Shown here: one piece after another, positions 1 to 12,177 of the stretch | Numbering within the stretch: position 1 is the first letter of the stretch | Layout: every line of letters begins with the position of its first letter | Assembly: GCF_041146395.1 (NCBI RefSeq) | Contig: NC_090989.1 | Coordinates: 246,502,843-246,566,842 of the forward strand | Direction: 5' to 3' | Length of the DNA: 64,000 bases | Source of the DNA: Eulemur rufifrons | Lineage: Eukaryota > Chordata > Mammalia > Primates > Lemuridae | The notes under the pieces: generated by a model | Database searches by the model: none | The model's input: only the letters and a program-made list of their open reading frames with translations | Told to the model about the DNA's origin: nothing | Program-made: the position numbers and the translations under genes

Positions 1-2200
1 AAAAAGTTTTAGGCAGAAGTTATATGAAGCATGTAAGAAGGTATGGCCCTGAGAGATGCTTTGCACTTTATAAACTCTGAGTGTGTGTATGTGCATGTGT
101 GTAATCATAAATATATGTATATGCATATAAACATATTTTTTTAAACTGAAAGCCTGCAAGAATAGTACTCTCCCACACATTCGTTATTCATATTGACCAA
201 TTGGAACTGAACCTTAGGGAAAATTCACATTTCCTTTTGAAATACTCTAGAGTGGAAATGTTTTACATAAATAAAGCACTACTGAGCTCATCTCAGATGT
301 ATAATGTTTCTTTTTTAAAGTATCTTCTTTTAAAAAATAGTTTTGCCTTATTAAATGAATACTTTCTGTCCACAGAAAACTTTAAAAATTTAGGTAAGTA
401 AAAATAAAAAAAATAAAAAAACACCCATTATTCTTTCAGTCACACGACTCAAAATTTTTAGCATATATACTTCAAGATATTTTTCTGTACCTATATGCAT
501 GTCTATACTTAACAAAAACGGCATCAGACTCTATATATTACTATGTAAGCTTGTTTTTAAGCTACAAAGTATATCTATCCAAGTGACCAAATATATTCCC
601 ACATATAATTTTTAGTGCTTGCTAAAGTTTTATACTGATGGCTTACTTAACCAGGTACCTATTGCTGAACATTTAAATTATTTTCCATTTTTCTGTGATA
701 AACTTCCTTAGAGCTAAATTTTTAAGGACATCACCATTAGTTTTGGGGAATAAATTCCTAGAGGGAGAATTGCTGAGTCAAAGATTATGCACATTTGTAA
801 GGTTTTGGATCCATATCATCATTTTGCTTCCTAGGAAGCTTATATCAATCTCTAATCCATATAAAATATAATATTTTTCAAAGTAAGTCATCCCAATAAA
901 TCTGTCTGTGAAATCAGAATTTATGCAGATAAAGCACATACAGTATTACATATAATAAGTTTTCTTTTCATAGGCAACCACAGGAAACCAGCCAACTGAT
1001 TTAGACAAAAACTTTTTAGTCAAATCTTCAGAGTCTGCTATATTTGTGGAAACATGGCTTCTTACCATTCTCAAATGACTTTATTGAAAATTAATGTATT
1101 TCTTTTTTTAAGATAGTAAAATAAACTAACCTTGTGTAATGACATCCCATTTACTTTATTGGAGAAAGGAATCCATTTGCCTTGACCATAATCAGAAGAT
1201 TATTTGGTCAAACAAAACAAAAACCACAAATGGTGGATAGCCATCATTACAACAGTAACATTGGTCCAGGCATGAATTAGCTTGGCTAAAATGGGTGACC
1301 TCCTACTTATATACGTCCTCAGTGAAAAATACAGGAACAAATGAAAGCCTTTACTATGTCCAGAACCACAAGATAAGAAGGAATGATAACCAAGCAAAAG
1401 TTTTATAATACTGTCTACACTACATCTAAAAAAAAAAAAAAAAAGAAAAGAAAGAAAATGTATGATACTATAAGAGAGAAGCTTATGAAGCAGAAAAATA
1501 TTCTCAAATATACAACCCCCTAGAGGACTTCTAAGAAACCTAACAGAGGTATAGGAAATGCTAGCCAGAGATGGATTTAACTAAAGGAAAGGACAGTTGG
1601 AGAATATCAACATTTTCTAATGGCAACAGAAAACCAAACTGCATTAGTCTTCTACTTGATAAGTGTCATTCTAAATTGACCAACTCTGTTCATCTTTTTT
1701 GAGATCCAGAAAAATCAAACAAAAAGAGAAAATATACAAATATAGAAGCTTAATTTAACAAGATCAGAAAAACATAAACTATATTATGCTCTGGTGACCT
1801 AGCAATCAAATAATCACAGTCATTTGGTCAATGTCTATGATTAACTCAATGAGAGAGGATGTTTGACTATAGGGCCAGGTACCAAAAAAAAAAATATTTT
1901 CATGAAGGATTACTCTCTCTTATGTAATAGAATTGGGTGAATGAATGTGTATATAGAGTCACAGCTTTTCAGCTTTCTGAAATACCCTCCCTCAATCTTG
2001 TTATGATGATTCTTTAGTGGTGAGATGGATCATCCAGGAATCTAAGGTAATGCAATGGTAATGCTTTGCTCACTTTTCTCAAAAAAAAAAAAAAAAAAAA
2101 AAAAGATAGCACTTCCAAAGTCAGCGTAGTCACCCAAAGCCAAAAAGCCTCAGAGGCAAAGGAAAGGGGTTGCAACCCTGAGAATTGTAAAACAACCAAT
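1..2200. other. MOB3B intron 1, segment left of IFNK
   Basis: AT-rich DNA with no coding signal. In human the equivalent DNA is the first intron of MOB3B, and I infer the same here from the position of the CpG island at 6.4-7.96 kb and the IFNK gene. It holds a plausible ancient L1 3' fragment (about 415-860), an A-rich tract at 1429-1460, and an uninterrupted A tract of about 24 bases at 2081-2104. The short open frames here are at chance length. Confidence 0.6.
415..860 (+). mobile_element. Ancient L1 (L1M-type) 3' fragment
   Basis: The stretch around 740-800 (TAAATTCCTAGAGGGAGAAT followed by TGCTGAGTCAAAG) resembles the 3' region of old mammalian L1 elements, which commonly read 'taaattcctagaagtgg...ttgctgggtcaaa'. 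Assignment is by eye from consensus memory and the edges are approximate. Confidence 0.5.
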
Positions 2201-2230
2201 GAGAAAACTCCTCCTGCTGAAGATATTCAG

Positions 2231-2240
2231 GTATATAAAG
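2231..2240 (+). promoter_or_regulatory. TATA-like element upstream of IFNK
   Basis: The sequence GTATATAAAG lies about 93 bp before the IFNK start codon, a fitting distance for a short-leader type I interferon promoter. No clear tandem GAAANN interferon-response element is visible next to it; the nearest purine-rich stretch (GAGAAAACTC) is at 2201-2210. The role is inferred from position and motif only. Confidence 0.5.
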
Positions 2241-2332
2241 GCACATGAAACAGTACTTAAAACATCACTGGCGGACGCTGGGTCTTGTGAATTTTTTAGC
2301 TCGGGGAAAAAAAATCACACCCAAAGCCTGAC

Positions 2333-2941
2333 ATGATTCAAAAGTGTTTGTGGCGTACACTCCTCGTGGGTCTTTGCATTACTGGCGTCCTATCTCTGGA
2401 CTGTAACTTGCTGAATATTCACCTGAGGAGAGTCACCTGGCATAATCTGAGACTTCTGAGCAGTATGAGCAATTCATTTCCTGTGGAATGTCTAAGAGAA
2501 AACCAAGCTTTTGAGTTGCCCCAAGAGATTCTATCACACACTCAGTCTCTGAAAAGGGACCTCAAGGAGGCCTTCTATGAAATGTCCATACAGGCCTTCA
2601 ACATCTTCAGTCGATACATTTTTGAATCCACCTGGAAACAGAAACACCTGAAAGAAATCCAAATAGGACTTCATCAGCAGGTGGAGTACCTCAAACAATG
2701 CTTGGAGGAAGAGGAGAATGAAAATGAAGACATGAAAACAATGAAAGAAGTTGAGATGAAACACCCAAGAGTTAGGGTCCCCCAGGTGAGCATCCTAGAA
2801 CTCTGGAGATATTTCAACAGGATAGTCAATTTCCTGAAAGAAAAGAAATATAGTCATTGTGCCTGGGAGATCGTACAAGTAGAAATCAGAAGATGTCTCT
2901 ACTACCTTCACAAATTCACAGCACTACCCAGGAGAAAATAA
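2333..2941 (+). CDS. IFNK: Interferon kappa precursor
   Basis: This intact 202-residue frame encodes interferon kappa, a secreted type I interferon made mainly by keratinocytes that signals through IFNAR1/IFNAR2. Residues 1-21 look like a signal peptide (a hydrophobic stretch ending ...GVLS) and the mature chain would begin near LDCNLL. Mature cysteines sit at 24, 53, 123, 176 and 188, and the family's helix F motif CAWEIVQVEIRRC spans 176-188. A glutamate-rich loop (EEEENENED) follows Cys123. The N-terminal core and C-terminal half agree closely with human IFNK as I remember it (207 residues). There is no in-frame ATG upstream at the position of the human Met1, so translation should start at the residue equivalent to human Met7. 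The coding region is uninterrupted, as is usual for type I interferons. It lies inside inferred MOB3B intron 1 on the opposite strand, about 5 kb from the MOB3B promoter. Confidence 0.96.
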   Translation: MIQKCLWRTLLVGLCITGVLSLDCNLLNIHLRRVTWHNLRLLSSMSNSFPVECLRENQAFELPQEILSHTQSLKRDLKEAFYEMSIQAFNIFSRYIFESTWKQKHLKEIQIGLHQQVEYLKQCLEEEENENEDMKTMKEVEMKHPRVRVPQVSILELWRYFNRIVNFLKEKKYSHCAWEIVQVEIRRCLYYLHKFTALPRRK

Positions 2942-5323
2942 GGTATACTTTTAGAATTAAAATTCTATTTCCCTCCAAAATCTCCTTCTCCTTTTCCTCC
3001 TCCTTGGTCTTCTTTTTAAGAACTATTGTGCTATCCTGTAAGCTTGTCCTTTGTTGGATTGGTGGTGGTTTATGTAATGTCTGCTGTCTCTGAAGCTTGG
3101 CCTTGGAACATCAGTCACATTCCCCTCTCTAAGGAGAGGCAAAGCCAACCCTCCCCTGGTGACCAAGAGTCTTGTTAGAAAGTCCTTAAGACAGGTTTAA
3201 AGGTGTAAGATTCCCTCTCCATCTTCTAATCTCTCTTCTTCTTCTCTTTGGCCATTTTGAACTAGCTTTGCTCTACCACCTTTGAACTTCACCAAGATAA
3301 TGATTAGAGGATATGGAGCAGAGAATGTTGCAAAATGTTAACATTTCAATGACTTAACCCTCTTGCTGCCAAGAATGTTTATTCTATGAAACTTCAGCAC
3401 ATTAAAAGAGCATATACAAGCTCCCAAGAGTCAATACTCTTCCTTTCCCAGCTCTTGCCCAGAGAAAAAAGGTTGACATTTCTGGCCCATTTGCTTCTCA
3501 GCTTGGTTTGTTTGAAATGATGCTGTTTGTAGAATGGTATTTCATTACTTTGAGTGAAGATCCATAATGAAGTGGGCTGGATGGTTGAATTAGATGACCA
3601 TTAAGCTCTCTCATTTCACCATTGAGAGCCTATGATTCTAATGCAGAGCACTCTTCATTCCTGATGTATATTGTTTAATTCCTATATCTAAAAGCCTGGA
3701 AAATGCTGCAGAAAAGTAGTTCAGTATCTGTCATTCATTGCTTTTCACGTGCCTGAAATGAAATGCCTAGAGTCATAATATGGAAAAATTTTACAATAGA
3801 TTTTCCTAGTTAGAAGACTATATTTTCTGTCAGTTAATTAAACTAGCTATTCTAATAACATATGACACTTCATGTCTTTTATCTTTTTACAAGTTATTCT
3901 ATACCCAGATTAACTAGATTATTTACTTAAATTTTCTTATTGGCCCTTCACCTATATTAATTCACCACCTAGCTAAAATCAATTTTCTCTTCCTCTCTCT
4001 TCTCTACCCCATTTCAGAAACATATATCTTCAAGCAAAAATTAACAGAGATGGTGGCTGCACAAAAGAGGGTGAAATGTACCTGCTTCAGCTCTTGGGAG
4101 ACCTCTCCTGCTAATGCTATAGGGGGCATGCTGCCAAGCTGTTCAGACTCTAGGTTGTTCCAAGTTCAGGGTTCAAATGGTAATAGTCAAAGAAAAAAAG
4201 TCTTATGATAAAAGTGAGACAAATTTCCATCAAAAAGTTAGAAGAAATGTTTAAAAGAGCAAGAACAAATTGTGGATCATGGTATATGGGTTATCAGCAG
4301 AAGTATCAGAAAATAAAATGAGTTAGTGTGATCCATTTAGTAAAAACAATCACCAACAGAGTTGTTCCAAATGAAAAAAAAAGCACTACAAGCTGTAAAA
4401 GAGCCAGGACACGTAAGCTACTAAGCTGAAAACATACACTTGCTATTTTCCATTAATTTCTCTAATAATGCCTTTGCCTGGTCTCCCTAATAACTTTACT
4501 GGAATTATGTCAGTTATTATAGTCATTCGTGGTTGCAGTCTTGCTAAGTGTTTATATGCAGGAAGGAAGAAAATGGCCAAGAAAGCTGAGTATTTCCAGT
4601 CAATACAGATTGTTCGATTGTGAGGCAGGGGTAGAAGTCAGAACAGTATGTTTTTATAAAGAGCACATCTAATCAAAAGGAAAAGGAGAACAACACCACT
4701 GAAAAATAGGCAAGGACACAGACTGACATCATCACAAAGGAAGAAATACAGACAGTATGAAAAATGTTTAATCCAACTTGATTTTAAAAACCCAATATAA
4801 GACAAGATACTCCCCTGCCATCAATATGCCAGAAATGAAGAAGAATGATAATATAGAATGTAAGTGAGGAGTAAAGTATAGGAAACAGATCTCCTTGTGT
4901 ATTGGTGGGGAGAGGGTAAGAGGGTAGACATTTCCTACAGGACCATACAGCAATCTTAAATATCCTAAAGAGTACATCAACCCTTTTGACTTAGCTATCA
5001 TATCCAGAAATTTATTCCAAGGAAATAGTTAGATGAGATTGTTCACTGGAGCCGTGTTTATAACAGCCTCCTCTCTCTGTCTTTCTTTTTTTTTTTTTTT
5101 TTTTCATTTTCACATATCTATATTTTCTATTTTTCCTACAATGATTTTTTTGGGGAGAATTTCTTTTTAATTCTAAAATTAAAGAAGCCAAACAAGCTTA
5201 TCTTCCCCTATAATTACCCTGTTTTCTTTCCTGGGGTGGACTGGGACAAGCATTGTCTTTTTACTTCATTAAAGATGACTTCAGGTACTTGAGCAACTCC
5301 TAACCATTTTGTTGCAGCTTCTC

Positions 5324-5354
<31 letters not shown>

Positions 5355-6380
5355 CCATTTCATAGGAATCCTTCCTTGGAGATCATTTTCATAATGAAAT
5401 GTTTATAAAGTACCTTCCAGTTGTTCAAAGATTTTACTTTTTTTCTTTTATTGGTCCCACTGGTAATACCCAAAAATCACTGGAGAAAGTCCTCTGTGTG
5501 TCACATTCCTGACTTAGCAGTTTCATTTCTTGAAACTCAAAAGTTCTGTTAACTTGGTAAGGGGAAAACTCCTAGAACTGTGCAGAGGCAAGCACACAGT
5601 TTCCACTTAAAATGTTTGAATGGGTACATAAGTCACAAGTGTTCCTACCTAAGCCTCCTACCTCCCCTGGGTTGGGGAGGGATCAAAAGCTGGAAAATAA
5701 AAAGAGTACAATTCCGTCTCCTTGGAAGAGGCACTGATTGGGCTTCCCACAGAAAAAGCTGGCAACACTAGGTCAACGCAAGGCTACGAGGAAATATATT
5801 AATAGGCGCCAACAGGTGCACAGACCGGGCCTCCCCTCACTGTTAAGAGGACACTCTGGGCACCATCTGGGGGCCCTGCCTTCTCAGAGTGGCTACTTTG
5901 CTTTTGCTCCAGTTCTTTAATAAATAATCTACAGTACACTCACTACGAATGAACACCATGTGTACACATCTAACTTGTGCAAGGAAGCAGGTCACCTATA
6001 ATCTAACAGGCACAGCCACAGGGGAACTCAGGGCCATCCCAAGCCACCTGTTCACTGAGATGTGGAAGCGGGAACATTGCTCTGGCCGCGTGTGAGTTGC
6101 ATCCTCTGGGTCCTCTTTTTCTACGATGCAGAAAGAGAACTTGGGATTTAAACTGGGAGCCCTACGCAGTCAGAACTCCACGTTCATTCCCGAGTGAGCC
6201 ACCACACCACTACTTCCAGGCAACGTCTTGAGGTCTCCTAGGTTTTTCGCCTCTCCATTCTGTGAATTTCTGGCCTGCCCTCCCGTTTCTGGAAACTCGC
6301 AGACCCCAGAAGCTTGGCTTTCTGCCTACTAGGGGTGCCTTGACACCCTCCTACTGCCCAGGCAGCGGACCAGCCACAAT
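2942..6380. other. IFNK 3' flank and MOB3B intron 1
   Basis: No further coding exon is visible. A splice-donor-like AAG|GTATAC begins straight after the IFNK stop codon. A region at about 4745-5075 resembles old L1 sequence, followed by a T tract at 5088-5104. Eight CTG units lie at 5329-5352. GC content rises from about 5.8 kb towards the CpG island. Confidence 0.5.
5329..5352 (+). repeat. (CTG)8 trinucleotide repeat
   Basis: Eight uninterrupted CTG units (CAG on the minus strand) are visible, preceded by one diverged CTT-containing unit. The repeat is intronic with respect to the inferred MOB3B transcript. Confidence 0.95.
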
Positions 6381-6389
6381 GCCTTTAGC

Positions 6390-7960
6390 TAGAGATTGAA
6401 ATCCTCCGGAACCAACCACAGCACACTGTGGATTGGGGCGGAACCTTGCTTCCACTCTCTCGAAAGCAGCACCCTTCTCGGATTTTTGCCCTTTGCGGCG
6501 CGCCTGGGATCAGATCTGAGAAATGCGCCCTGGGCCACAGGCAGCCGCGGAGGCGGGGAAGGAACAACTTTCCCTCCGCCCTCTAACCACAAGGCCGGGG
6601 TGGGGCGGCCTCGTTGGGGTCGGGCTCCTCTCCTTCCCCAGCTGGGATCCCCTACTGGAGCTGGCCCGGAGGCAGGAGTAGGGGGGCGGGGAGACAGCAA
6701 GAGGGGCTTCCTTCTCTCCCCAAGCCCCGCCAGATGTTGGAAAGGCAAACAATAGGGGAAACGCGGAGAAACAAAAGGCCATTCGCCACGATCTCTGTGG
6801 GCTGTGTCGCGAGGTCCCTGAGGGGAGAGCGTATGGGGGAGAGTCAGAAAGGGGAGTGAGGGGCGATCCCGAGGGGTTTAGGGTCTCTGGTACTTGCCAG
6901 GCGCCAAGGGTCAGTTCTGTACCCTCCTGAGACGGGGCCAAAGGTGGGGAGGGGCAATCAAAGAAAAGTTGAAGGGTTTTCACCTTCTTCCCCAGTGCAG
7001 GGAAAAGGAAGGGCTGGGATTCCAGATGTTTGACAGTTGTTGGCCCAAGAGTTCTGCAGGATTTGTGTGTCCTTTGTACACTCCCTACCTCCACGAAGCA
7101 GGAACAGCCCGGGGCGACCTGTCTGTGCGGAGTTCCCCTACGCAGCCCCAAGCCGAGTCTCCTCCCTCAGGATCCAGACGCCCAAGCGTGGTCCCCCTGC
7201 CCCGGGCGCACTTCTGCAAAAGTTTGTCTTCCCGCCACCCACAGCCCAGCACGCACCCTGCAGGCACCCGCGATTCGGGATGGGTTCGGGGGCAGACCTG
7301 CACTCCGAAAGAAGGAGGGTTTTACTGATTTATATCTTTTAAAATCAAGGCCACGGATCCCGGGGTGGGAAGCGGACTCTTATTCCTGCCGGGAATTGCG
7401 CACGCGGAGCCGGCCAGAAGCCAAGGCGCCGGCAGCGGTCTGAAGCGGACTCCAGCCCCGAAAGCCCGCGGCCGGCCGGCGGGGGAGCGGGTCCACACCT
7501 CCCGCACCCTGTTGCACCCGTCCCCAGGTGCGCTCTGCACCCCTGCCCGCCTGGGGCGCTGCCTTCCCTCGCTTGGTTTTCACTCACCGTGGGGGTATTT
7601 CCTTCAGCCCAGGGCCTTCGCCGGGTCAGCTGCAGTCAGAGCGAGAGAAAAAGGGTGAGCTCGGGGCAGGTGGGGCGACGCTTGCTCTTCCACGCGAGGA
7701 GCTCTCCCGCCAGCGCGCGCGGTCCCAGAGAGCCAGGGGCGGGCGGGCGCCGGGCTCCAGCTGCAGCCGCCGCGGCTCCAAAGCAGCCCCCACACGCACC
7801 CAGCGCGCCGCGCAGCCCGCCGGGGCTCGACTGTCGCGCGGCGGCGCCGGGCGGGGACCCCTGGCGGCCGCCTGTGGAATGGCAGCTTCGTGGGGGAGAA
7901 AAGTCAGGTCGCCTTTAGGATCATCTTCCCTCGGGAAAGAGATGGAACAGGAGTAGTCTA
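6390..7960. promoter_or_regulatory. CpG island, likely MOB3B promoter
   Basis: A GC-rich, CpG-dense block with several GC boxes (for example GGGGCGGGG near 6684 and GGGCGGGCGCC near 7740). Its distance from IFNK, about 5 kb, matches the position of the human MOB3B 5' end as I recall it. The many long open frames on both strands are what is expected in GC-rich DNA with few stop codons, and none matches a protein I know. Direction of transcription is inferred from gene order. Confidence 0.75.
7588..7870 (-). other. MOB3B: Candidate MOB3B noncoding exon 1
   Basis: On the minus strand a strong splice donor reads ACG|GTGAGTG, with the exon ending at 7588 and the intron running to lower coordinates past IFNK. 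The upstream part of this exon lies in the densest CpG section (about 7600-7870). In human the first MOB3B exon is 5'UTR and the MOB-domain coding exons lie far downstream, outside this window. The 5' limit given here is a guess, as no start-site motif decides it. MOB3B itself is a MOB kinase-activator family member. Another first exon or a noncoding transcript remains possible. Confidence 0.5.
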
Positions 7961-9790
7961 CGGGGCTCCCAAGCTTTCAGAAGAGACACTGACCCTCTGG
8001 CGGGCCAGGGCGGCAAGGAAGATGTCGGATCAGAAAGGATGTGTTCTGGGTCCACGACTGCCACTGCCAAGGCACCTAGAGAGAGGAAAATGGCTTACCT
8101 TCTCCAGGATTTTCTGACCGTTGAAAAATGCCATAGACTGCCTGATACAGAGTGGAGCATTAATCATAGGAAAATACTTTGAGATTCTAGTGGATTACTA
8201 GAACAAGCTGGGAATAATGAATAAACAAGGACTTCAAAGCCCAACCCACAGCCACTTTCTACTTGCCTGATCTTGGTCTACCCAAAACTTTAAACCTCAG
8301 TATACTCCTTTGTAAATTGCGGGGAGCAACATCTACCTTACAGAGTGGTTGTTAAGGGTAAACAAAGATAGAGAGTGTTCTTAGTTTATAGTACGAGTCA
8401 TCAAATATGAGCTTTCTGACTTCCCGAGAAAAAAGATTGGGTTTTTCACATCTTTCTAGTCCCCATATGACAGCGTGTTAATGTATATTGATTGAGGAGT
8501 AGCAGATGACTAAGTACTGCATTTTACAATTCTCACTACACACTTTAAAGAGGTGTGGAAATACATTGAGTAGAAATGAGGATATATGGAGGAAACATCC
8601 CTCCCCCAATAGAGGCTTCCACAGCTACTGGTTATTTTTTGCAATATCAAGTCATCTCTGAGTGAGGGGACTACCAGATACAAAACACAACCACTAAGCA
8701 ATATTTCTATTCATCACAGAAGAATGCAACTTCATTTCCAAACTGCCCCAATTTTTAGACACTCCAACCTAGGTCACTGCATTTAAAGCTTCTTTCGTCC
8801 TTCTCACCTCTTGGCAATCAGAGAGCTCTTCATCATCCAGAAGAATTAGGATAGAAGTGTCTCTTAATTATACCAGTTTACCTTTACTAGTCTTCTCTCA
8901 CTCACTTATCCCTAACTGGAAGAAGGCTGTTGTCTGCCAAGGAATTCTCATTATGTGATCTTTTCTTTCCCATCAAGAAGAGAGGAAAAATAAGGTTTCT
9001 TGTCTCAGAAACTAAAGCAGGACACTGAGATCCAACTTCTGCCCTTGGAGATAGGGCTCACCCATCAGGATGCAGATAAGCAGATCATGGCAGGGCTAAG
9101 AGGGCATTTAGTTCTAACCAACAAACATTAATGGAACTGTCTCTGCCTCTCTCCTTGGGTTTCAACCTTGCCACTCTCTTAATAGCTCCTTCCCTTGGGA
9201 AGAGTGGTAAATCTGGTGATTGGGAGGGAGCCTTTGGTATTTCCTGGATAACTTTCACCAGGGAGCAGAGTCTCTCTGATCCAGCTTCTCTGCCTATGAC
9301 CAGGTGACTGGAGGAGGATGTCTTAACCTTCAGAATCTTCTAAGAAGGATGAACATTCTGGATGCAAGCTCCCCTTGGTCCTCCTGGGCTACCTCTCATT
9401 CTCCAACCCAGTTTTATCAGAGCCCTGCATAGGTGTTATACAGCAAATTTGACTCCATCCTGAATGGAGCAAAGTAACATTTCTCACGGACTATTATTCC
9501 TTATGTGTATGCTTCTTTGCCTCTTTAGAAAAGAAATCTCAAAGCAAAGAATGGAGGAAGGGGAAGATTCAGGTACGAAAAATTCACCCAAACTGAACCA
9601 ATCCTCTTCGTCAAACTCACTCCCACTTGCCACCTCAGTGACTAGCCACAACCTTTCAGTTGCTCAGGCCCCAAACCGTGGAATCATCTTGGACTTTTCT
9701 CCTTTTATATTCCATCTCTGACCTCTCAGCAAATCTTGTTGCCTTTAACAGATATCCAGAAGCATCTCTCTTTCCACACCCGCCTCCTCC
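7961..9790. other. Intergenic DNA between MOB3B promoter and L2 remnant
   Basis: Unique-looking, moderately AT-rich sequence with no coding exon, RNA gene or clear repeat that I can recognise. Confidence 0.5.
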
Positions 9791-9799
9791 ACTCCCAGT

Positions 9800-10355
9800 T
9801 ACTACCCTGGTCTAAGCCACAGATACCTTTAGCTTGAATTACTGCAATAGCCTCTTACCTGGTCTCCCTGCCTCAACCCTGCCCCCTGTGGTCTATTCTC
9901 AATAAGCAGTCAGTGTAATTCTGTGAAAAATGCATGTCACATCTTGTCAGTCAAAATCCTCCTTTGACTTGTCTTAGAGTAAAACCAAGCACAAACTGGC
10001 ATCCTTTCATTTCTGATCTCATCTCCCACTATCCTTCCCATCACAAATGCCTCTCTGTCCATGATGTCGTCTTTGGTTCGCAGAAATGCCAGGGAATCTC
10101 CTACCACATGGCCTTGATACTTGCTGTGCCTTCTGCCAGGAATAGTCTTTCTGATCACTCAGATACTTCGTGGCTTGCTATCTCACTTCCTTCAGCTCTT
10201 TGCTCAAAAATCACCGGATATCTCCCTTTTCAACCCCATTTAAAATTACAACCATCCTCTCCTTCTGACACTCCCTATCCACATTTCTTGCTCCAATTTT
10301 CTCCTTAGAATTTATTGTCATCTGACATACTCTATATTTTACTTATTTTGTTTAC
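9800..10355 (+). mobile_element. L2 LINE 3' remnant
   Basis: The segment follows the L2 3' consensus as I remember it: a 'tgctgtgccttctgccaggaatag' type section near 10120, 'ttcagctctttgctcaaa' near 10192-10210, and 'catctgacatactctatattttactt' near 10320-10345. It ends where an LTR-like fragment begins. The 124-codon open frame over this block is derived from the repeat. Confidence 0.7.
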
Positions 10356-10357
10356 TA

Positions 10358-10575
10358 CCTGTATTAGTGTTCTATGACTACAAAACAAATTACCATAAAC
10401 TCAGTGGCTCAAAGCAATACAAATTTATTATCTTACAGTTCTGGAGGTTAGAAGTCCAGCATAGGTCTCACTGGGCTAAAATCAAGGTGTTAGCAGGGTT
10501 GCATTCCTTTTTAAAGTCTATAGAGGAGAATTCATTTCCTTGTTTTTAACCAGCTTCTAAAGGCCACCTGTAGTC
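10358..10575 (-). mobile_element. MaLR-type LTR fragment
   Basis: The start TGTATTAGTGTTCTATGACT, then 'aaattaccataaactcagtggctc', 'ttattatcttacagttctggagg' and 'aaatcaaggtgttagcagg' match, in reverse orientation, the ends of MLT1-like ERVL-MaLR solo LTRs as recalled. It is truncated on its right side. It is a noncoding relic. Confidence 0.55.
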
Positions 10576-11017
10576 ATACTGCTCTGGACAACAGTGCTCA
10601 GAGTTCAAGGGCTACTCAAATTAAATTTGATGAGAGGCTATTCCTATTCATTTTGGCTGAATCTGATTTTTCAGCATCACTGTGCTCATGAGTATGCTAA
10701 TTGTAATTGTTACAGGCAGTTCACTAGCAGCAGACATACGTGAGTCCTTCCTTTTGTCCCAAGTAATGAGAGTTCACACATCTAAGTGTACACCTAATAC
10801 ATCTTTAATGGTAAGGCACATTTTTTCCTTACCTTCTTTGATTTTGTTTTCAAGACCCTGAGAAGTCATATGGCTGGATAAAATTGTCTCAATGCTTATG
10901 GGAGCTTTTGTGATAATAAAATTTATGTTAATGAACTATGGGTCTTAGAAATAAATGTGCTTGGCTTTCCCTAAGCATTGAAGTCATGGCAATTCAAACA
11001 AGAGCAAATTTTTATAT

Positions 11018-11021
11018 ATGA

Positions 11022-11056
<35 letters not shown>

Positions 11057-11080
11057 AAATGTGTGTGTATGTGTATAAAG
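11018..11080 (+). repeat. (TG)n(TA)n microsatellite
   Basis: An alternating purine-pyrimidine tract of TG units runs directly into TA units and then back to TG/TATG. It has no coding relevance. Confidence 0.95.
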
Positions 11081-11811
11081 ATATATGTTTTAGAGATTAT
11101 ATATATCTTTTAAGCAATTTCAAACCATGACAAGAATCTATACTATATTATCTTAAAACACATTTTCTGCTAGCATAATTCTTAACATATAATGACACTA
11201 AATGTCTACAGTCATTTCCTCTGAAATCCACATTACACCAATCCCATTCTGTGGAAGAGGAACAAAGGCATAGAAAGGTCAGAACTGGAGAGCTGGGAAG
11301 AACGCATATCATGGTTTAAAGTTGCATCAGTGACAGCTGAACAAGACAGTACAGTTTGGAATCATAATGGGCAGTTATACACCTTCCGTTCTATAGGAAT
11401 AGAGTGAATGTTCTTTTTCAAGTTACTTGTTAAATACTTTTATTGAAAAGAGACCGTGCTCTTTCTTCCTGCTCTTAAGATCTGTTTTAATTGTTCATAG
11501 TGACCCAATGCTCCTTTAGGTCTCCCCACCAGACTGTGTTTTTTCCTTCTTTAAAAATTAAATTTTTAATGAATGACTCTTCTCAAGATACGATGTTTCT
11601 GTTCTGGCTTAACACCAGCCACGTGTGGTTTACTTGAGGTCTACCGCAGTATTTTGAATAATGGAGAGGAATTCTCTCACCGTGAAACAGGTTGGCTTAG
11701 ATATGATCCAAAAAGGGTTAGTTGCCAGGAGAAGCAGAGCGTAAGGTAGTCACGTTTAAAGGCACCACAGCCTGGATCCTCCAAATCAATTCTAAAGTGA
11801 GACTTTAGCAC

Positions 11812-12177
11812 TTTTCACAAGCAGGAAAATCAGAATGCTGTGTGCTCGATGGGTTTGGGAGGTTGTGCTCTCAAAGCAATTACTACAGAAAGGCATAGAA
11901 AGATAGACAAGAGGCTAGCAGTGTCTCATGGATGCTTCCAACTTGCTATAACTCCCCTTTCTCCTTTAAGTAGAAAAATAATGAGGATCTCAAATAGACT
12001 TTCTCTATTCCAGAACACAGCCTAACTGCTTTTGTGATCAGTGCCCATTACCATCACCAATAAACGAGTCATTAATCCTCAGTTGCCTTGTATGGCAAAC
12101 ACAGAAAAAGTCTTTTATATCTCCTCAGCTCTCCTTGAATGTCTGTGGGAAAGAAATGAAGGAAGTAAATTTTTCTA
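11812..12177 (+). repeat. Left arm of a large inverted repeat
   Basis: This 366-bp block recurs in reverse complement at 12780-13146. I aligned the arms by eye and counted roughly a dozen substitutions and about four single-base gaps, so identity is near 95 percent. Identity fades left of TTTTCACAAG at 11812 and right of AAATTTTTCT near 12177. I recognise no repeat family in it. Because of the symmetry the same short open frame (containing ITTERHRKIDKRL) appears on opposite strands of the two arms, and this is not evidence of a gene. Confidence 0.93.

Noticed and set aside
6389..7956. Several 100-213-codon open frames in the MOB3B CpG island
   Set aside because: Frames overlap on both strands with no family resemblance, as expected in GC-rich promoter DNA.
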